DNA of 53,759 nucleotides from assembly GCA_964401685.1 (NCBI GenBank), contig CAYNZH010000015.1, positions 1-53,759 of the forward strand, written 5' to 3'. Below the pieces are notes generated by a model. It ran no database searches, had not been told where the DNA came from, and saw nothing but the letters and a program-made list of their open reading frames with translations. A program made the translations under genes and the position numbers. Numbering within the stretch: the first letter of the stretch is position 1; each line of letters opens with the position of its first letter. This document shows, in pieces, positions 41,552-50,742 of this stretch. This stretch comes from DASRQK01 sp964401685 (GTDB lineage: Bacteria > Bacteroidota > Bacteroidia > Sphingobacteriales > Sphingobacteriaceae).

Positions 41552-42584
41552 GCTTCCAGCGTACAAATTCGTAGATCAGCGCTGCAGCGAGTCTTGCGGT
41601 TTTGGAATTTTCGTCCAGCTCGGGGTTCAGTTCGGCGATGTCCATAGCCAGGAGTTTATTGCTGTTGAAAATTTCGAGTAAAAAATGCTGAAACAGTTCG
41701 TCCGGTACTATACCCATTACTGAAGGGGCACTCACTCCAGGAGCATTTGCCATACTGAAAACGTCCAAATCTATGGTGAGATAGAGTTTGTCGCATCCTG
41801 CCATGAAATTTTTGAGTAAACTGAGGTTTTCCGTTAGCTTTCTTGGCGTGAAATCCCTTGCGAGAATAGTCTGGGTTCCCGTTTGGCGAGCTCGGTCGAA
41901 AAGTCGCCGCGTATTGCCCATCTCCTGAATACCAACCGCCAAATAACAGAATTTCTGATTCTTTCGTTGGCTGTCCTGATGGATTTGCCAAAAACCTGTG
42001 CCCGAATTTACGCCTCCGTCGCCCGGCTCTCTGTTATCAAAATGAGCGTCAAAATTGATTATTCCAATTACAGCATCGCTGTTCTCTATGCTTTTTTCGA
42101 TATAATCCTTCACTCCAGAGTAGGCACCATAGGTGACTTCGTGGCCGCCGCCCAAAATGATGGGAAATCCGCCCTTTTCAAGCACTGTGCTCACAAGTGA
42201 ACCAAGGGCCTTTTGGGTCTCGGAAAGGCTGTCAACTGAACTGTCCTGATCACTGAATTCTACATTGCCTGCGTCGAAAAAGGATGAGTCTGGGTTAGCC
42301 GTCTCCGGTATGGGCAGATTGGACAGGGCCTGCCTGATCGCATGGGGACCGCCTGCCGCACCTGTCCGACCTCGATTGCGCTGCACGCCCTCATCACAGG
42401 GAAATCCTATCAATGTCGAAGCGTTTTTGAAAGAAGCTGGAAGCCGATCCCGCTCGGTCATATCTAGGCATTTTACCCATTGATGCCACCGCCTGTCTGC
42501 AAATTCTTCGCCGTCTATCCGGCCTTTCCACCAGGTTTCTATTGCTGCCTGATACTGATCTTTGTATGAATCATGATTTTCCAT
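41544..42584 (-). CDS. hutG: Formimidoylglutamase
   Basis: A 346-residue member of the arginase/ureohydrolase family, the last enzyme of histidine breakdown, hydrolysing N-formimino-L-glutamate to glutamate and formamide. The binuclear manganese motifs are GGGHEVTYG, NFDAHFDNR and TIDLDVFSMANAPGVSAPS. The N-terminal GFPCDEGVQRNRGRTGAAGGP is typical of HutG. It is the last gene of the hut operon, overlapping hutI by 14 bases. The ATG at 42584 is preferred over a GTG at 42590. Confidence 0.95.
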   Translation of the reverse strand: MENHDSYKDQYQAAIETWWKGRIDGEEFADRRWHQWVKCLDMTERDRLPASFKNASTLIGFPCDEGVQRNRGRTGAAGGPHAIRQALSNLPIPETANPDSSFFDAGNVEFSDQDSSVDSLSETQKALGSLVSTVLEKGGFPIILGGGHEVTYGAYSGVKDYIEKSIENSDAVIGIINFDAHFDNREPGDGGVNSGTGFWQIHQDSQRKNQKFCYLAVGIQEMGNTRRLFDRARQTGTQTILARDFTPRKLTENLSLLKNFMAGCDKLYLTIDLDVFSMANAPGVSAPSVMGIVPDELFQHFLLEIFNSNKLLAMDIAELNPELDENSKTARLAAALIYEFVRWKLT

Positions 42585-43809
42585 AAACACATTCTCCGTT
42601 TTTCCATACTCGGGACGCTTTTAGCTGCCCTTGGTGATAAAATACTTTTCGATAGTCATCTACCGGGTACGCTTGTAGATCGGCACGTTTACCCGGCTCT
42701 ATCTTGCCCCTGTCCTGAGCGAGATCCAAGGCATGTGCTGCTCGGAACGTCATTCCTGCCAAGGTTTCGGCTAGAGACAATTTTTCATAGGTTCCAAGGA
42801 TGGCGGCCTGAGTGAGTAGGTCGCCCATGGGTGCAGATCCTGGGTTCCAGTCGCTCGCAATTGCGAGGCATGCACCGGCGTCTAGTAGCGCGCGTGCAGG
42901 AGTGAAGCGCATTCCCAGGCCCAGGGAAGCCCCCGGTAAGGCTACAGCAACAGTCGCTGCCCTGCCCAAAGCAGCAATTTCCTCGGGACCACTGGCCTCC
43001 AAGTGATCGGCTGAAACGGCGCCTAATTCCACAGCTAGTTTTGAGCCACCTGCACTGAACTGATCCGCATGAACAGTGATTCTAAAGCCCATTTCTCGGG
43101 ATTTTTCCAGAAAAGACCGTGCTTGATCTACGCTAAAGGCCGATTCTTCCACAAAAATATCCACCCGGTTTGCGAGCGATTTGTTTTTGACCTCTGGGAG
43201 TAGATTTTCGAGCACATGATTCAGGTAATTCTCAGCAGAGCCGGCAAAATCCCTGGGCTTCATGTGTGCAGCCAGACAGGTAGGGATCAGCGAAGCCCTA
43301 GTCTGCTCACTAGCTCCTTTGATCGCCTCCAACATTTTGATTTCGGACTCTTGATCGAGACCATATCCGCTTTTGACCTCGATAGTCGTAACGCCTGACT
43401 TCAACAAATGATCCGCCCGTTCCACAGTGAGCTGTTGTAGCTGCTCGGCGTCAGCCTTGCGCGTCTGTTGGACGGTATCCCAAATTCCACCACCTGCATG
43501 AGCAATTTCCAGATAGGATTTTCCCGCCACCCGCATGGCATAATCCCGCGAACGTTCACCGCCAAAGCATATATGCGTATGACAGTCAACGAAACCTGGC
43601 AGCAGTACCGAGGGATGATTTATTTCCTCGATTTTTGCCTGCGGAAATTCCTTTTTGAGTGTGTTGAAGTCATTTACGTGAACTATTCTTTCACCGCTGA
43701 TCAACACTCCACCATTGGAAATGATTTCCAGCGCCTCATCGGCGATACTCCCGCGTATATTGAGGTCTTTTAGGGTAATAATTTGGCTAAAAGGTCCTAA
43801 GAGTTTCAT
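42571..43809 (-). CDS. hutI: Imidazolonepropionase
   Basis: A 412-residue amidohydrolase-superfamily enzyme that opens imidazolone-5-propionate to formiminoglutamate. The metal motif DCHTHICFGG, the AHAGGGIWDTVQQTRKA substrate loop, EVKSGYGLD and the C-terminal SDWNPGSAP are all intact. Its start (ATG 43809) lies 18 bases after hutU; its 3' end overlaps hutG. An in-frame TTG at 43815 is less likely. Confidence 0.96.
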   Translation of the reverse strand: MKLLGPFSQIITLKDLNIRGSIADEALEIISNGGVLISGERIVHVNDFNTLKKEFPQAKIEEINHPSVLLPGFVDCHTHICFGGERSRDYAMRVAGKSYLEIAHAGGGIWDTVQQTRKADAEQLQQLTVERADHLLKSGVTTIEVKSGYGLDQESEIKMLEAIKGASEQTRASLIPTCLAAHMKPRDFAGSAENYLNHVLENLLPEVKNKSLANRVDIFVEESAFSVDQARSFLEKSREMGFRITVHADQFSAGGSKLAVELGAVSADHLEASGPEEIAALGRAATVAVALPGASLGLGMRFTPARALLDAGACLAIASDWNPGSAPMGDLLTQAAILGTYEKLSLAETLAGMTFRAAHALDLAQDRGKIEPGKRADLQAYPVDDYRKVFYHQGQLKASRVWKNGECVYGKS

Positions 43810-43827
43810 ATGCAATTCATTTTAGTT

Positions 43828-45498
43828 TCAGATGAGTAAATCGAATGCCTTTCCTGTGTCGGTGGCTTTTTCGTAGCCTGCATCGTGATGGCGGAATATT
43901 CCCATTGCCGGATCGTTGTGTAAAACTCTGCGCAAACATTGTTCCGCCCGGTCGGTGCCATCAGCCAGGACGACCATTCCTGCGTGCTGCGAATAACCCA
44001 TTCCCACACCGCCACCGTGATGGAAAGACACCCAGGTCGCGCCCCCCGCTGTGTTGCTCATCAGATTCAGCAGCGGCCAATCGGAAACAGCGTCCGAGCC
44101 GTCCTTCATGTCTTCAGTTTCCCGGTTTGGTGAGGCTACAGATCCGCAATCCAAGTGATCCCTGCCAATCACTATGGGGCCTGTGACTTTGCCGCTTCGG
44201 ACCAAATCGTTGAAGATCAGCCCCGCTTTTTCCCTATCGCCCATGCCCAACCAGCAGATTCGGGACGGAAGGCCCTGAAAGGAGATTTTTTCCCGGGCCT
44301 GTGTCAACCAGTGATGTAATGCTTTGTCTTCGGGGAATGCTTCCATCAGTGCTTCGTCCGTCCGGTAAATGTCTTCGGGATCTCCCGAGAGGGCTACCCA
44401 GCGAAAAGGGCCCTTCCCTTCACAGAAAAGTGGTCTTATAAATGCTGGAGTGAACCCAGGGAAATCGAAAGCATTTGCTTCACCGCCTTCCTTGGCAAAT
44501 TCGCGGATATTGTTGCCATAGTCAAAGGTGATCGCGCCTTTCTTCTGGTGTTCCAGCATCAGGCCCACGTGTCTGGCCATGCTTTTCTTGGCTCTGTCCT
44601 GATACGCTGCGGGGTCGCTAATACGGAGTTCCGTTGCTTCGTTGAGCGTCAGGCCATGAGGGATGTACCCATTCAACGGGTCGTGCGCGGAGGTCTGATC
44701 GGTCAATATATGGGGGATGATACCGTCATGGAGCATTTTTTCCAAAAGATCACCCGCATCGCTTACGAGCCCGACGGATACTGGTTTTTTCTCGGCCATG
44801 GCCTCGTTGACCCACGCCATTGCTTGGTCGTAGCTTTCGGTCAACCGATCAATATAACCCGTGTCCAAGCGCTTTTGTATGCGGCTGCGGTCGACATCGG
44901 CACCCAGAAATACGGCGCCGGCCATAGTCGCGGCCAACGATTGGGCACCGCCCATGCCTCCCAATCCAGCCGTTACAAGCAGTTTTCCCCCCAAGTCTCC
45001 TTGAAAATGCTGCCGACCACATTCTACGAATGTTTCATAAGTACCTTGTAATATTCCCTGAGAGCCTATATAAATCCAACTTCCGGCCGTCATTTGGCCA
45101 TACATCATCAACCCCTTACTGCGCAATTCGTTAAAGTGATCCCAGGTAGCCCATTTTGGTACCAGGTTACTGTTGGCGATCAGTACTCTCGGTGCCTGTG
45201 AATGAGTTCGAACCACACCTACCGGCTTGCCGGACTGAACCAATAAGGAGTGATCTTCATCCAGATCCAACAGAATTTCCAGGATTTTACGGAGGGCTTG
45301 CGGGTTGCGAGCAGCCTGTCCGATACCTCCGTACACCACTAGTTCTTCAGGATTTTCCGCGACATCTGCATGCAAATTATTGAGAAGCATACGCAGCGCA
45401 GCCTCAGTTTGCCAGTTTTTGGCATGGAGCTTTTTGCCTGTCGGGGCAAAATAATGAGGATGCTTTGCGTAGGTATCAAGAAATGTAGAATGATTCAT
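43828..45498 (-). CDS. hutU: Urocanate hydratase
   Basis: A 556-residue NAD-dependent urocanase that hydrates urocanate to imidazolone propionate, the second step of histidine breakdown. The NAD-binding block GLGGMGGAQSLAATMAGAVFLG, the VYGGIGQAARNPQAL and the DHLDCGSVASPNRETEDM segments are clear. Length is normal. It starts inside the 3' end of hutH (23-base overlap), so the two are probably translationally coupled. Confidence 0.97.
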   Translation of the reverse strand: MNHSTFLDTYAKHPHYFAPTGKKLHAKNWQTEAALRMLLNNLHADVAENPEELVVYGGIGQAARNPQALRKILEILLDLDEDHSLLVQSGKPVGVVRTHSQAPRVLIANSNLVPKWATWDHFNELRSKGLMMYGQMTAGSWIYIGSQGILQGTYETFVECGRQHFQGDLGGKLLVTAGLGGMGGAQSLAATMAGAVFLGADVDRSRIQKRLDTGYIDRLTESYDQAMAWVNEAMAEKKPVSVGLVSDAGDLLEKMLHDGIIPHILTDQTSAHDPLNGYIPHGLTLNEATELRISDPAAYQDRAKKSMARHVGLMLEHQKKGAITFDYGNNIREFAKEGGEANAFDFPGFTPAFIRPLFCEGKGPFRWVALSGDPEDIYRTDEALMEAFPEDKALHHWLTQAREKISFQGLPSRICWLGMGDREKAGLIFNDLVRSGKVTGPIVIGRDHLDCGSVASPNRETEDMKDGSDAVSDWPLLNLMSNTAGGATWVSFHHGGGVGMGYSQHAGMVVLADGTDRAEQCLRRVLHNDPAMGIFRHHDAGYEKATDTGKAFDLLI

Positions 45499-47047
45499 AA
45501 TTTTGGGGATTTAATTCAAAACGGTATTCGGCTGCACTTTGATTGATTGTGTCGAGTAGGCGGTGCGTGCCGATCATTGCGCTCAACTTATTAATATCTT
45601 CGGAAAAAACCCTATCCTCGGTGGTAAAAGGGACTTCGCTGCGAACTAGTGCGCGGCAGGCCTCCAATACTTCGGATGATTTTGCTCCTTTTCTGAAATC
45701 CATTGCCTGTGTGGCATACAGCAGTTCTATTGCCTGAATATTCACCAGATTGTCCAAGACTTGATTAAATTTCCGCCCACTAATTGAACCCATGGATACA
45801 TGGTCTTCCTGACCCAGGGAAGTAGGGATGCTGTCCGCACTAGCGGGAAAGCAAAGTCCTTTGTTTTCTGAAACCAGCGCTGCGGCTGTGTACTGAGGAA
45901 TCATAAATCCAGAGTGCAATCCTGCCTCCTCGATCAGTAACTTGGGCAGACCGTACTGTCCTTCGATAAGTAAGTAGCAGCGGCGATCTGCGATATTGCC
46001 GAGCTCTGAAGCAGCGATGATTGCATAGTCGAGCGGTATAGCCAGGGGCTGTCCGTGAAAATTACCACCGCTAATCGTATCGTGGGAGCCTAACACGATG
46101 GGATTATCAGTAACCGCGTTGATTTCTATTTCTGTCAGCAGACGCAGATGCTGCCATGCTGTTCGCGACGTTCCATGGACCTGAGGCATACATCTGAAGG
46201 AATAAGGGTCCTGTACCCGTGTGCAATCCCGATGAGAATTGGCCAATTCCGACCGACTCAGGAGCTCCCACAAGCGGTGCGCGACCAATTGATTGCCCGG
46301 AAAAGGGCGAATCTGATGCAAACGCGGGTCAAAAGGCCGGTAAGATCCCAAAAATCCTTCCAGACTCATTGCGCCGATCACATCAGCACTTTCCAGAAGA
46401 TTGAAAAACCGGTACAAACCATACACTGCGTGCGCGGCGATGAACTGGGTCCCGTTGATAAGGGCCAGCCCTTCTTTGGGTCCTAAAGACAACGGAGCTA
46501 AACCTTCTTCCTGAAGCATTTCTGCAGCTGTGACCAGGCGCCCTCGGAAGTAGACTTTCCCCAGCCCGATCAGCGGGAGAAACAGGTGAGCCAGGGGTGC
46601 CAAATCACCCGATGCGCCAACAGATCCTTGCGCCGGAACGGCTGGAATGATATTCTGATCTATCATCCAGAGTATTCGTTCGACAGTCTGTAACCGAATA
46701 CCCGAAAAGCCCTGGGCGAGTGCTTGCACTTTGATGATCAACATCAGTTTCGCGATTTCGACCGGTATGAGGGGGCCGACACCGACCGCATGACTCATTA
46801 GAAGATTGTGCTGTAAAAGAGCGGTGTCATCAGCGGAAATCAACGTGTCGCAAAGTGGGCCGAAGCCTGTGTTGATCCCGTAGACAACCTTGCGATCCCT
46901 GACCATTTCCGCGACATGTGCCGAAGATTGCTCGATTTTTGTTCTGGACTCTGCCGCGAGTCCGCCGGAGATTTCGCCGCGACTGAGTCGCATCGCTTTT
47001 TCCACGGTCAGGCGATCTACTCCGTAATGAAATTTCTGTTCTATCAT
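45476..47047 (-). CDS. hutH: Histidine ammonia-lyase
   Basis: A 523-residue lyase that deaminates histidine to urocanate. The Ala145-Ser146-Gly147 triad in GSVGASGDLAPLAH cyclises to the MIO electrophile, and the active-site YGINTGFGP is present near residue 56. Length is normal. The ATG at 47047 overlaps the marR stop by 4 bases (ATGA), tying hutH translation to the regulator. Confidence 0.97.
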   Translation of the reverse strand: MIEQKFHYGVDRLTVEKAMRLSRGEISGGLAAESRTKIEQSSAHVAEMVRDRKVVYGINTGFGPLCDTLISADDTALLQHNLLMSHAVGVGPLIPVEIAKLMLIIKVQALAQGFSGIRLQTVERILWMIDQNIIPAVPAQGSVGASGDLAPLAHLFLPLIGLGKVYFRGRLVTAAEMLQEEGLAPLSLGPKEGLALINGTQFIAAHAVYGLYRFFNLLESADVIGAMSLEGFLGSYRPFDPRLHQIRPFPGNQLVAHRLWELLSRSELANSHRDCTRVQDPYSFRCMPQVHGTSRTAWQHLRLLTEIEINAVTDNPIVLGSHDTISGGNFHGQPLAIPLDYAIIAASELGNIADRRCYLLIEGQYGLPKLLIEEAGLHSGFMIPQYTAAALVSENKGLCFPASADSIPTSLGQEDHVSMGSISGRKFNQVLDNLVNIQAIELLYATQAMDFRKGAKSSEVLEACRALVRSEVPFTTEDRVFSEDINKLSAMIGTHRLLDTINQSAAEYRFELNPQNYESFYIS

Positions 47048-47535
47048 AAACAAGGTTTTTTTAATGCATGAATGATTCTGGCGGACAGCGCTTCTTTTTC
47101 CAACGCCGTTTCCAGCAATGTTAAGTGGTCCAGCAGACTCGTTTCGCCGCAGGGACTTTCAAGGTCGGACATGGCCGTACTTATGCCACTCCACACCGGC
47201 AACACCTCACTTAAAAGTTCGCGCCCCTGTGTACTGAGTTGCACATCTTGCCGGCGGGCATCCACTTTGGACGGTTCACTCACAACCAATCCTTTTTTCT
47301 TTAGTTGAGAAATGAGTTGGCTGGCCGCGGAGTGTGAAACCTCCATTTTGGTGGAAATTTCCCGAATAGACAAGGGTGAATTTTCCGACAGAAGGAAAAA
47401 CACCGGGAACCAGCTCGCTTCAAACTCAAGCGAAAGCTGCTGGTAAACCCTATTGATTTCAGCGAGATAATAGTCACTGATCCGTCTCAGTCGGCTGCCC
47501 AAAATCAGATTTCCTAAAGATTGGTAAAAATCCAT
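47044..47535 (-). CDS. MarR-family transcriptional regulator of the hut operon
   Basis: A 163-residue winged-helix protein: N-terminal dimerisation helix, DNA-binding LSIREISTKMEVSHSAASQLISQLKKKGLV (about residues 55-85), wing with the conserved DARRQDVQLSTQG, and C-terminal helices. It is the first gene of the marR-hutH-hutU-hutI-hutG series and overlaps hutH by 4 bases, so it very probably controls histidine degradation. The usual hut regulators are HutC (GntR family) or HutP, so a MarR protein in this place is unusual. A 14-base palindrome 15 bases upstream of its start is the likely operator, implying autoregulation. The ligand may be histidine or urocanate, by inference. Confidence 0.9.
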   Translation of the reverse strand: MDFYQSLGNLILGSRLRRISDYYLAEINRVYQQLSLEFEASWFPVFFLLSENSPLSIREISTKMEVSHSAASQLISQLKKKGLVVSEPSKVDARRQDVQLSTQGRELLSEVLPVWSGISTAMSDLESPCGETSLLDHLTLLETALEKEALSARIIHALKKPCL

Positions 47536-47549
47536 TGCAGATTTAATTA

Positions 47550-47563
47550 TATAAGTCCTTATA
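47550..47563. promoter_or_regulatory. Palindromic candidate operator of the MarR regulator
   Basis: TATAAG, two bases and CTTATA form a perfect palindrome 15 bases upstream of marR, where bound protein would cover the transcription start of the hut operon. Size and symmetry suit a MarR dimer. It lies in the 89-base divergent region shared with the MFS gene, about 48 bases before the latter's -7 element. Confidence 0.55.
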
Positions 47564-47610
47564 CAATATTCTGAAATGTTTTTTGAATATGCAAGTTTCT
47601 GTTTATTTTA

Positions 47611-47618
47611 TACATTTG
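47611..47618 (+). promoter_or_regulatory. -7 element of the MFS transporter promoter
   Basis: TACATTTG matches the -7 consensus; a TTTG at 47582-47585 is 25 bases upstream, longer than usual. The ATG of the transporter lies only 6 bases downstream, so the message may be leaderless. Confidence 0.5.
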
Positions 47619-47624
47619 TGGCGC

Positions 47625-48824
47625 ATGTTGAAGAAAACAGTTTATCCCATTTTACTGGCGATAAGTATTGGACACCTTTTCAATGATTTGATCCAGGCCC
47701 TGGTTTTGGCTATTTATCCCCTGTTGAAGAGCAATTATAATCTTTCATTTACGCAGATTGGTCTAATCACCCTCTGTTTCCAATTGTCATCTTCTATTTT
47801 TCAGCCAGTAGTCGGACTGTATACAGACAGGCGGCCTCTTCCCTTTACTCAGGTTTATGGGATGATTTTCAGTATGGCGGGTGTGGCACTACTGGCTTAT
47901 GCCCCCGATTATTCAACAATACTCGTGTCGGTCACCCTGATAGGAATTGGCTCCTCCATCTTTCATCCCGAGTCGTCCCGTATGGCTTTTGTCGCTTCAG
48001 GCGGTAAAAGAAGTCTCGCTCAGGCTATTTTCCAGATTGGGGGGAACACAGGATCTGCGTTGGGTCCGCTCTGTGTAGCCTGGTTGGTTTTGCCGAGTGG
48101 GCAGGAGGAGATCTTATGGTTTGTGCTTGTCGGATTGCTTGCGCAAGGCGTATACATTGGGCTGGGACGATGGTACAGTCGCGTGTTGAAAACTCAAAAG
48201 GAATTGGGCAAAAAGGCTACATCTTCAAGTCCCAATCTGAGCCGTAACCGCGTTGGTTTAGCGATCAGTATTTTGCTGGTTCTTATATTTTCCAAGTATT
48301 TCTACACGGCCAGTATTTCCAGTTATTTGCAGTTTTACACCCTGGAAAAATTCGGTATTTCGGAAGTTCGTGCGCAATTGTATTTGTTCAGCTACCTCAT
48401 TGCAACAGCGTTGGGTACTCTGATAGGTGGGTTTTTAGGCGATCGCTGGGGTAGGAAGAACATTATCTGGTTTTCGGTTTTGGGTTCTGCACCGTTTACC
48501 CTGATGCTTCCCTATGCCGATCTTTTCTGGACCGGTATTCTTATCGTGCTCATCGGACTGATTCTGTCTTCGGCTTTCCCCTCCATATTGGTGTTTGCTC
48601 AGGAGCTGCTGCCTCATCGTTTGGGCGTGGTATCGGGTCTATTTTACGGTTTTGCCTTTGGAATGGGCGGCTTAGGTTCAGCCGTATTGGGCTGGTGGGC
48701 CGATCAAACCTCGATTTTTCACATCTACCATGTCTGCGCTTTCCTTCCATTGATCGGAATTATAGCCTGGGCTTTGCCCGATTTGCAGAAAGTAGGTGTA
48801 AAACCCTCGCAGGCTAGTCAATAA
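47625..48824 (+). CDS. Fsr-like MFS transporter
   Basis: A 399-residue major-facilitator protein with 12 predicted helices. The first helix, SIGHLFNDLIQALVLAIYPLLKSNYNLSFTQIGLI, is characteristic of the fosmidomycin-resistance (Fsr) subfamily, and the loop DRRPLPFTQ between helices 2 and 3 fits the MFS signature. Fsr-like members export diverse small molecules; the real substrate is unknown. The ATG at 47625 is chosen because it begins the conserved first helix and lies behind the -7 element; an open frame from 47583 is not used. It is divergent from the marR-hut operon, but a link to histidine is unproven. Confidence 0.9.
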   Translation: MLKKTVYPILLAISIGHLFNDLIQALVLAIYPLLKSNYNLSFTQIGLITLCFQLSSSIFQPVVGLYTDRRPLPFTQVYGMIFSMAGVALLAYAPDYSTILVSVTLIGIGSSIFHPESSRMAFVASGGKRSLAQAIFQIGGNTGSALGPLCVAWLVLPSGQEEILWFVLVGLLAQGVYIGLGRWYSRVLKTQKELGKKATSSSPNLSRNRVGLAISILLVLIFSKYFYTASISSYLQFYTLEKFGISEVRAQLYLFSYLIATALGTLIGGFLGDRWGRKNIIWFSVLGSAPFTLMLPYADLFWTGILIVLIGLILSSAFPSILVFAQELLPHRLGVVSGLFYGFAFGMGGLGSAVLGWWADQTSIFHIYHVCAFLPLIGIIAWALPDLQKVGVKPSQASQ

Positions 48825-48828
48825 CTTT

Positions 48829-48836
48829 TATATTTG
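48829..48836 (+). promoter_or_regulatory. -7 element before the GtrA-family gene
   Basis: TATATTTG, beginning 5 bases after the MFS stop codon, matches the -7 consensus and lies 9 bases before the ATG at 48846. No -33 TTTG is at proper spacing, so confidence is moderate. It argues against the GTG at 48834 as start. Confidence 0.4.
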
Positions 48837-48845
48837 TGCCATAGC

Positions 48846-49358
48846 ATGCTTAGGAAGATTCACCATTTTATACAAAGCCGAATTATTAGGATAATCGATT
48901 TTTTTTATCCTCTAGCTCGGAGGATGGTTCCCTTTGTCCCTTTGCAAACGTTTAGATACGCCGCGAGTGGCGGAGGCACTCAGTTGCTCAACATTGTGAT
49001 TTACTATCTTTCCTTTCATTATGTATTGGAAAAGGAAATATTGCACCTGCCCGTGGTCGCCATTAGCCCGCATATTGCCGCCTGGCTCATTGCTTTTTGC
49101 GTGACCTTTCCCCTGGGATTTTACCTCAATTATGCCGTCGTTTTCAGCGGTTCCTATTTGCGGAGGCGCATCCAGCTGATGCGGTATTTCATGGTTGTGT
49201 TGGTGTGTGTGTTGCTCAATTACGTGTTAATGAAATTGTTCGTGGAGCGTTTTCTTTGGTATCCTACCATTTCATTTATCATCACGACCATATTGGTGAC
49301 TATATTTAGTTATCTCACCCAGAGAAATTTCAGCTTTAGCCAAGCCAAGAAAGCGTAG
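48846..49358 (+). CDS. GtrA-family membrane protein
   Basis: A 170-residue protein with four predicted membrane helices. The core FRYAASGGGTQLLNIVIYYLSFHYVL, the PLGFYLNYAVVF block and the terminal FSYLTQRNFSF fit the GtrA/DPMS1-like family, whose members are thought to move or help flip lipid-linked sugars in surface polysaccharide glycosylation. No glycosyltransferase gene is adjacent, so the partner is unknown. It begins 21 bases after the MFS gene. Confidence 0.87.
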   Translation: MLRKIHHFIQSRIIRIIDFFYPLARRMVPFVPLQTFRYAASGGGTQLLNIVIYYLSFHYVLEKEILHLPVVAISPHIAAWLIAFCVTFPLGFYLNYAVVFSGSYLRRRIQLMRYFMVVLVCVLLNYVLMKLFVERFLWYPTISFIITTILVTIFSYLTQRNFSFSQAKKA

Positions 49359-49453
49359 TGTTTGCACGTTTAGAATTTTATATCTAAATTACAGGCGGCA
49401 ATGTGGTGGTGCATAGCCGTGTAACCAATTTTTTCATTTATAAACGGAATTTC

Positions 49454-50722
49454 ATGAGTGATAAAGCTCAATCCCGGCGAACTTTTCTAAAAAAAGCGGT
49501 ATTCGGTGCCGCAGCGTTTACGATTGTTCCACGGCACGTATTGGGGGGCAAGGGCTTTTTGGCCCCTAGCGACCATTTGACCAAGGGAGTGATCGGTGTT
49601 GGCGCAATGGGTAGGGGACATTTCAATTATGCCGGAACTCGAACTGTTGCGATTTGCGACGTGGACCAAAGGCATTTGGCTTTGGCCGCCAGTAAACTCA
49701 GCCCCGGCGTCAGGCAGTTTTCGGATTTCAGGGAACTCATCGCTCTCCCCGAAGTAGACATTGTCCATATTGCGACTCCTCCACATTGGCATGGGGTGAT
49801 GGCCATCGCTGCAGCGAAAGCGGGTAAAGATATATGGTGCGAGAAACCCATGACCCGAACCATCGGCGAAGGGGAGCGCGTGAAAGAAGCTGTGCAACAA
49901 TTCGGTTCAATATTTAGGCTTAACACCTGGTTTAGATTTGATGCGCCATTTTACGGGATGCAGGTTCCGGTGAAAAAGATCAAAAAATTGGTGGATTCCG
50001 GCATGTTAGGCTGGCCGCTCACGGTTACGATCAGCAAGCATACAGGATTTGATTGGAAATTTTATTGGGTGGGTAAGGACCAACTTCCTCCGGAACCAGT
50101 TCCGAGAGCATTGGACTATGACATGTGGCTCGGGCCTGCACCCTTCAAGCCTTATAGCACCCATCGGGTACACACCACGTTTAGGGGTTATTGGGATTAT
50201 GATGGGGGCGGCCTTGGAGATATGGGCCAACATTATTTGGATCCTGTTCAGTATTTTCTCGGCAAGGACAATGAGAGTCCCATTCGGGTAGAAGTCGATG
50301 CACCCCAACAGCACCACGATGCAGTAGGTACCTGGAGGCGCATTACGTATACGTATGCGGATGGTTGTAAGATCGTATTGGATGGAGATGGTTCTGCCGA
50401 AGGCGCACCCTATATTGCCGGGCCTCAAGGTAAATTGTACAAAGGATTTCAGTCTGATATTCCTGATATGGAGAGGAAATTGGCATCTTTTGCAGATCCG
50501 AAGCCTCAGCTAACAGATTTTGTGCACGCGGTGAAAACCCGCCAAAAGTTTGCTTTAAATGAAGACAACGGCCACCAGTCATGTACACTCGTCAACATGG
50601 GCCTGATTGCACTGAGGCTCGGCCAATCCCTCGAATTTGATATTAACGAACGTTCGTTCGTAAACAATGATGCTGCGAACAGGCTCATTCACCAGCCTAT
50701 GCGGGGCGAATGGACAATCTAG
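49454..50722 (+). CDS. Tat-exported Gfo/Idh/MocA-family oxidoreductase
   Basis: A 422-residue protein with a twin-arginine signal (SRRTFLKKAVFGAAAFTIV), so it should be exported folded with its cofactor. The Rossmann motif GVIGVGAMGRGHFNYAG and the family EKP motif (WCEKPMTRT) are present, followed by the C-terminal sheet domain with GGGLGDMGQHYLDPVQYFLG. These proteins bind NAD(P) tightly and oxidise or reduce sugars, often at C3. The next gene encodes an exported DUF1080 protein, which suggests the pair acts on 3-keto-glycosides in the periplasm. The ATG at 49454 starts the signal; the frame from 49403 is rejected. Confidence 0.92.
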   Translation: MSDKAQSRRTFLKKAVFGAAAFTIVPRHVLGGKGFLAPSDHLTKGVIGVGAMGRGHFNYAGTRTVAICDVDQRHLALAASKLSPGVRQFSDFRELIALPEVDIVHIATPPHWHGVMAIAAAKAGKDIWCEKPMTRTIGEGERVKEAVQQFGSIFRLNTWFRFDAPFYGMQVPVKKIKKLVDSGMLGWPLTVTISKHTGFDWKFYWVGKDQLPPEPVPRALDYDMWLGPAPFKPYSTHRVHTTFRGYWDYDGGGLGDMGQHYLDPVQYFLGKDNESPIRVEVDAPQQHHDAVGTWRRITYTYADGCKIVLDGDGSAEGAPYIAGPQGKLYKGFQSDIPDMERKLASFADPKPQLTDFVHAVKTRQKFALNEDNGHQSCTLVNMGLIALRLGQSLEFDINERSFVNNDAANRLIHQPMRGEWTI

Positions 50723-50742
50723 GCCTTCAACAAAAAATTACC

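Noticed and set aside
50646..50657. The perfect 12-base palindrome ACGAACGTTCGT
   Set aside because: It lies inside the oxidoreductase coding sequence, far from any gene start, and is probably chance.
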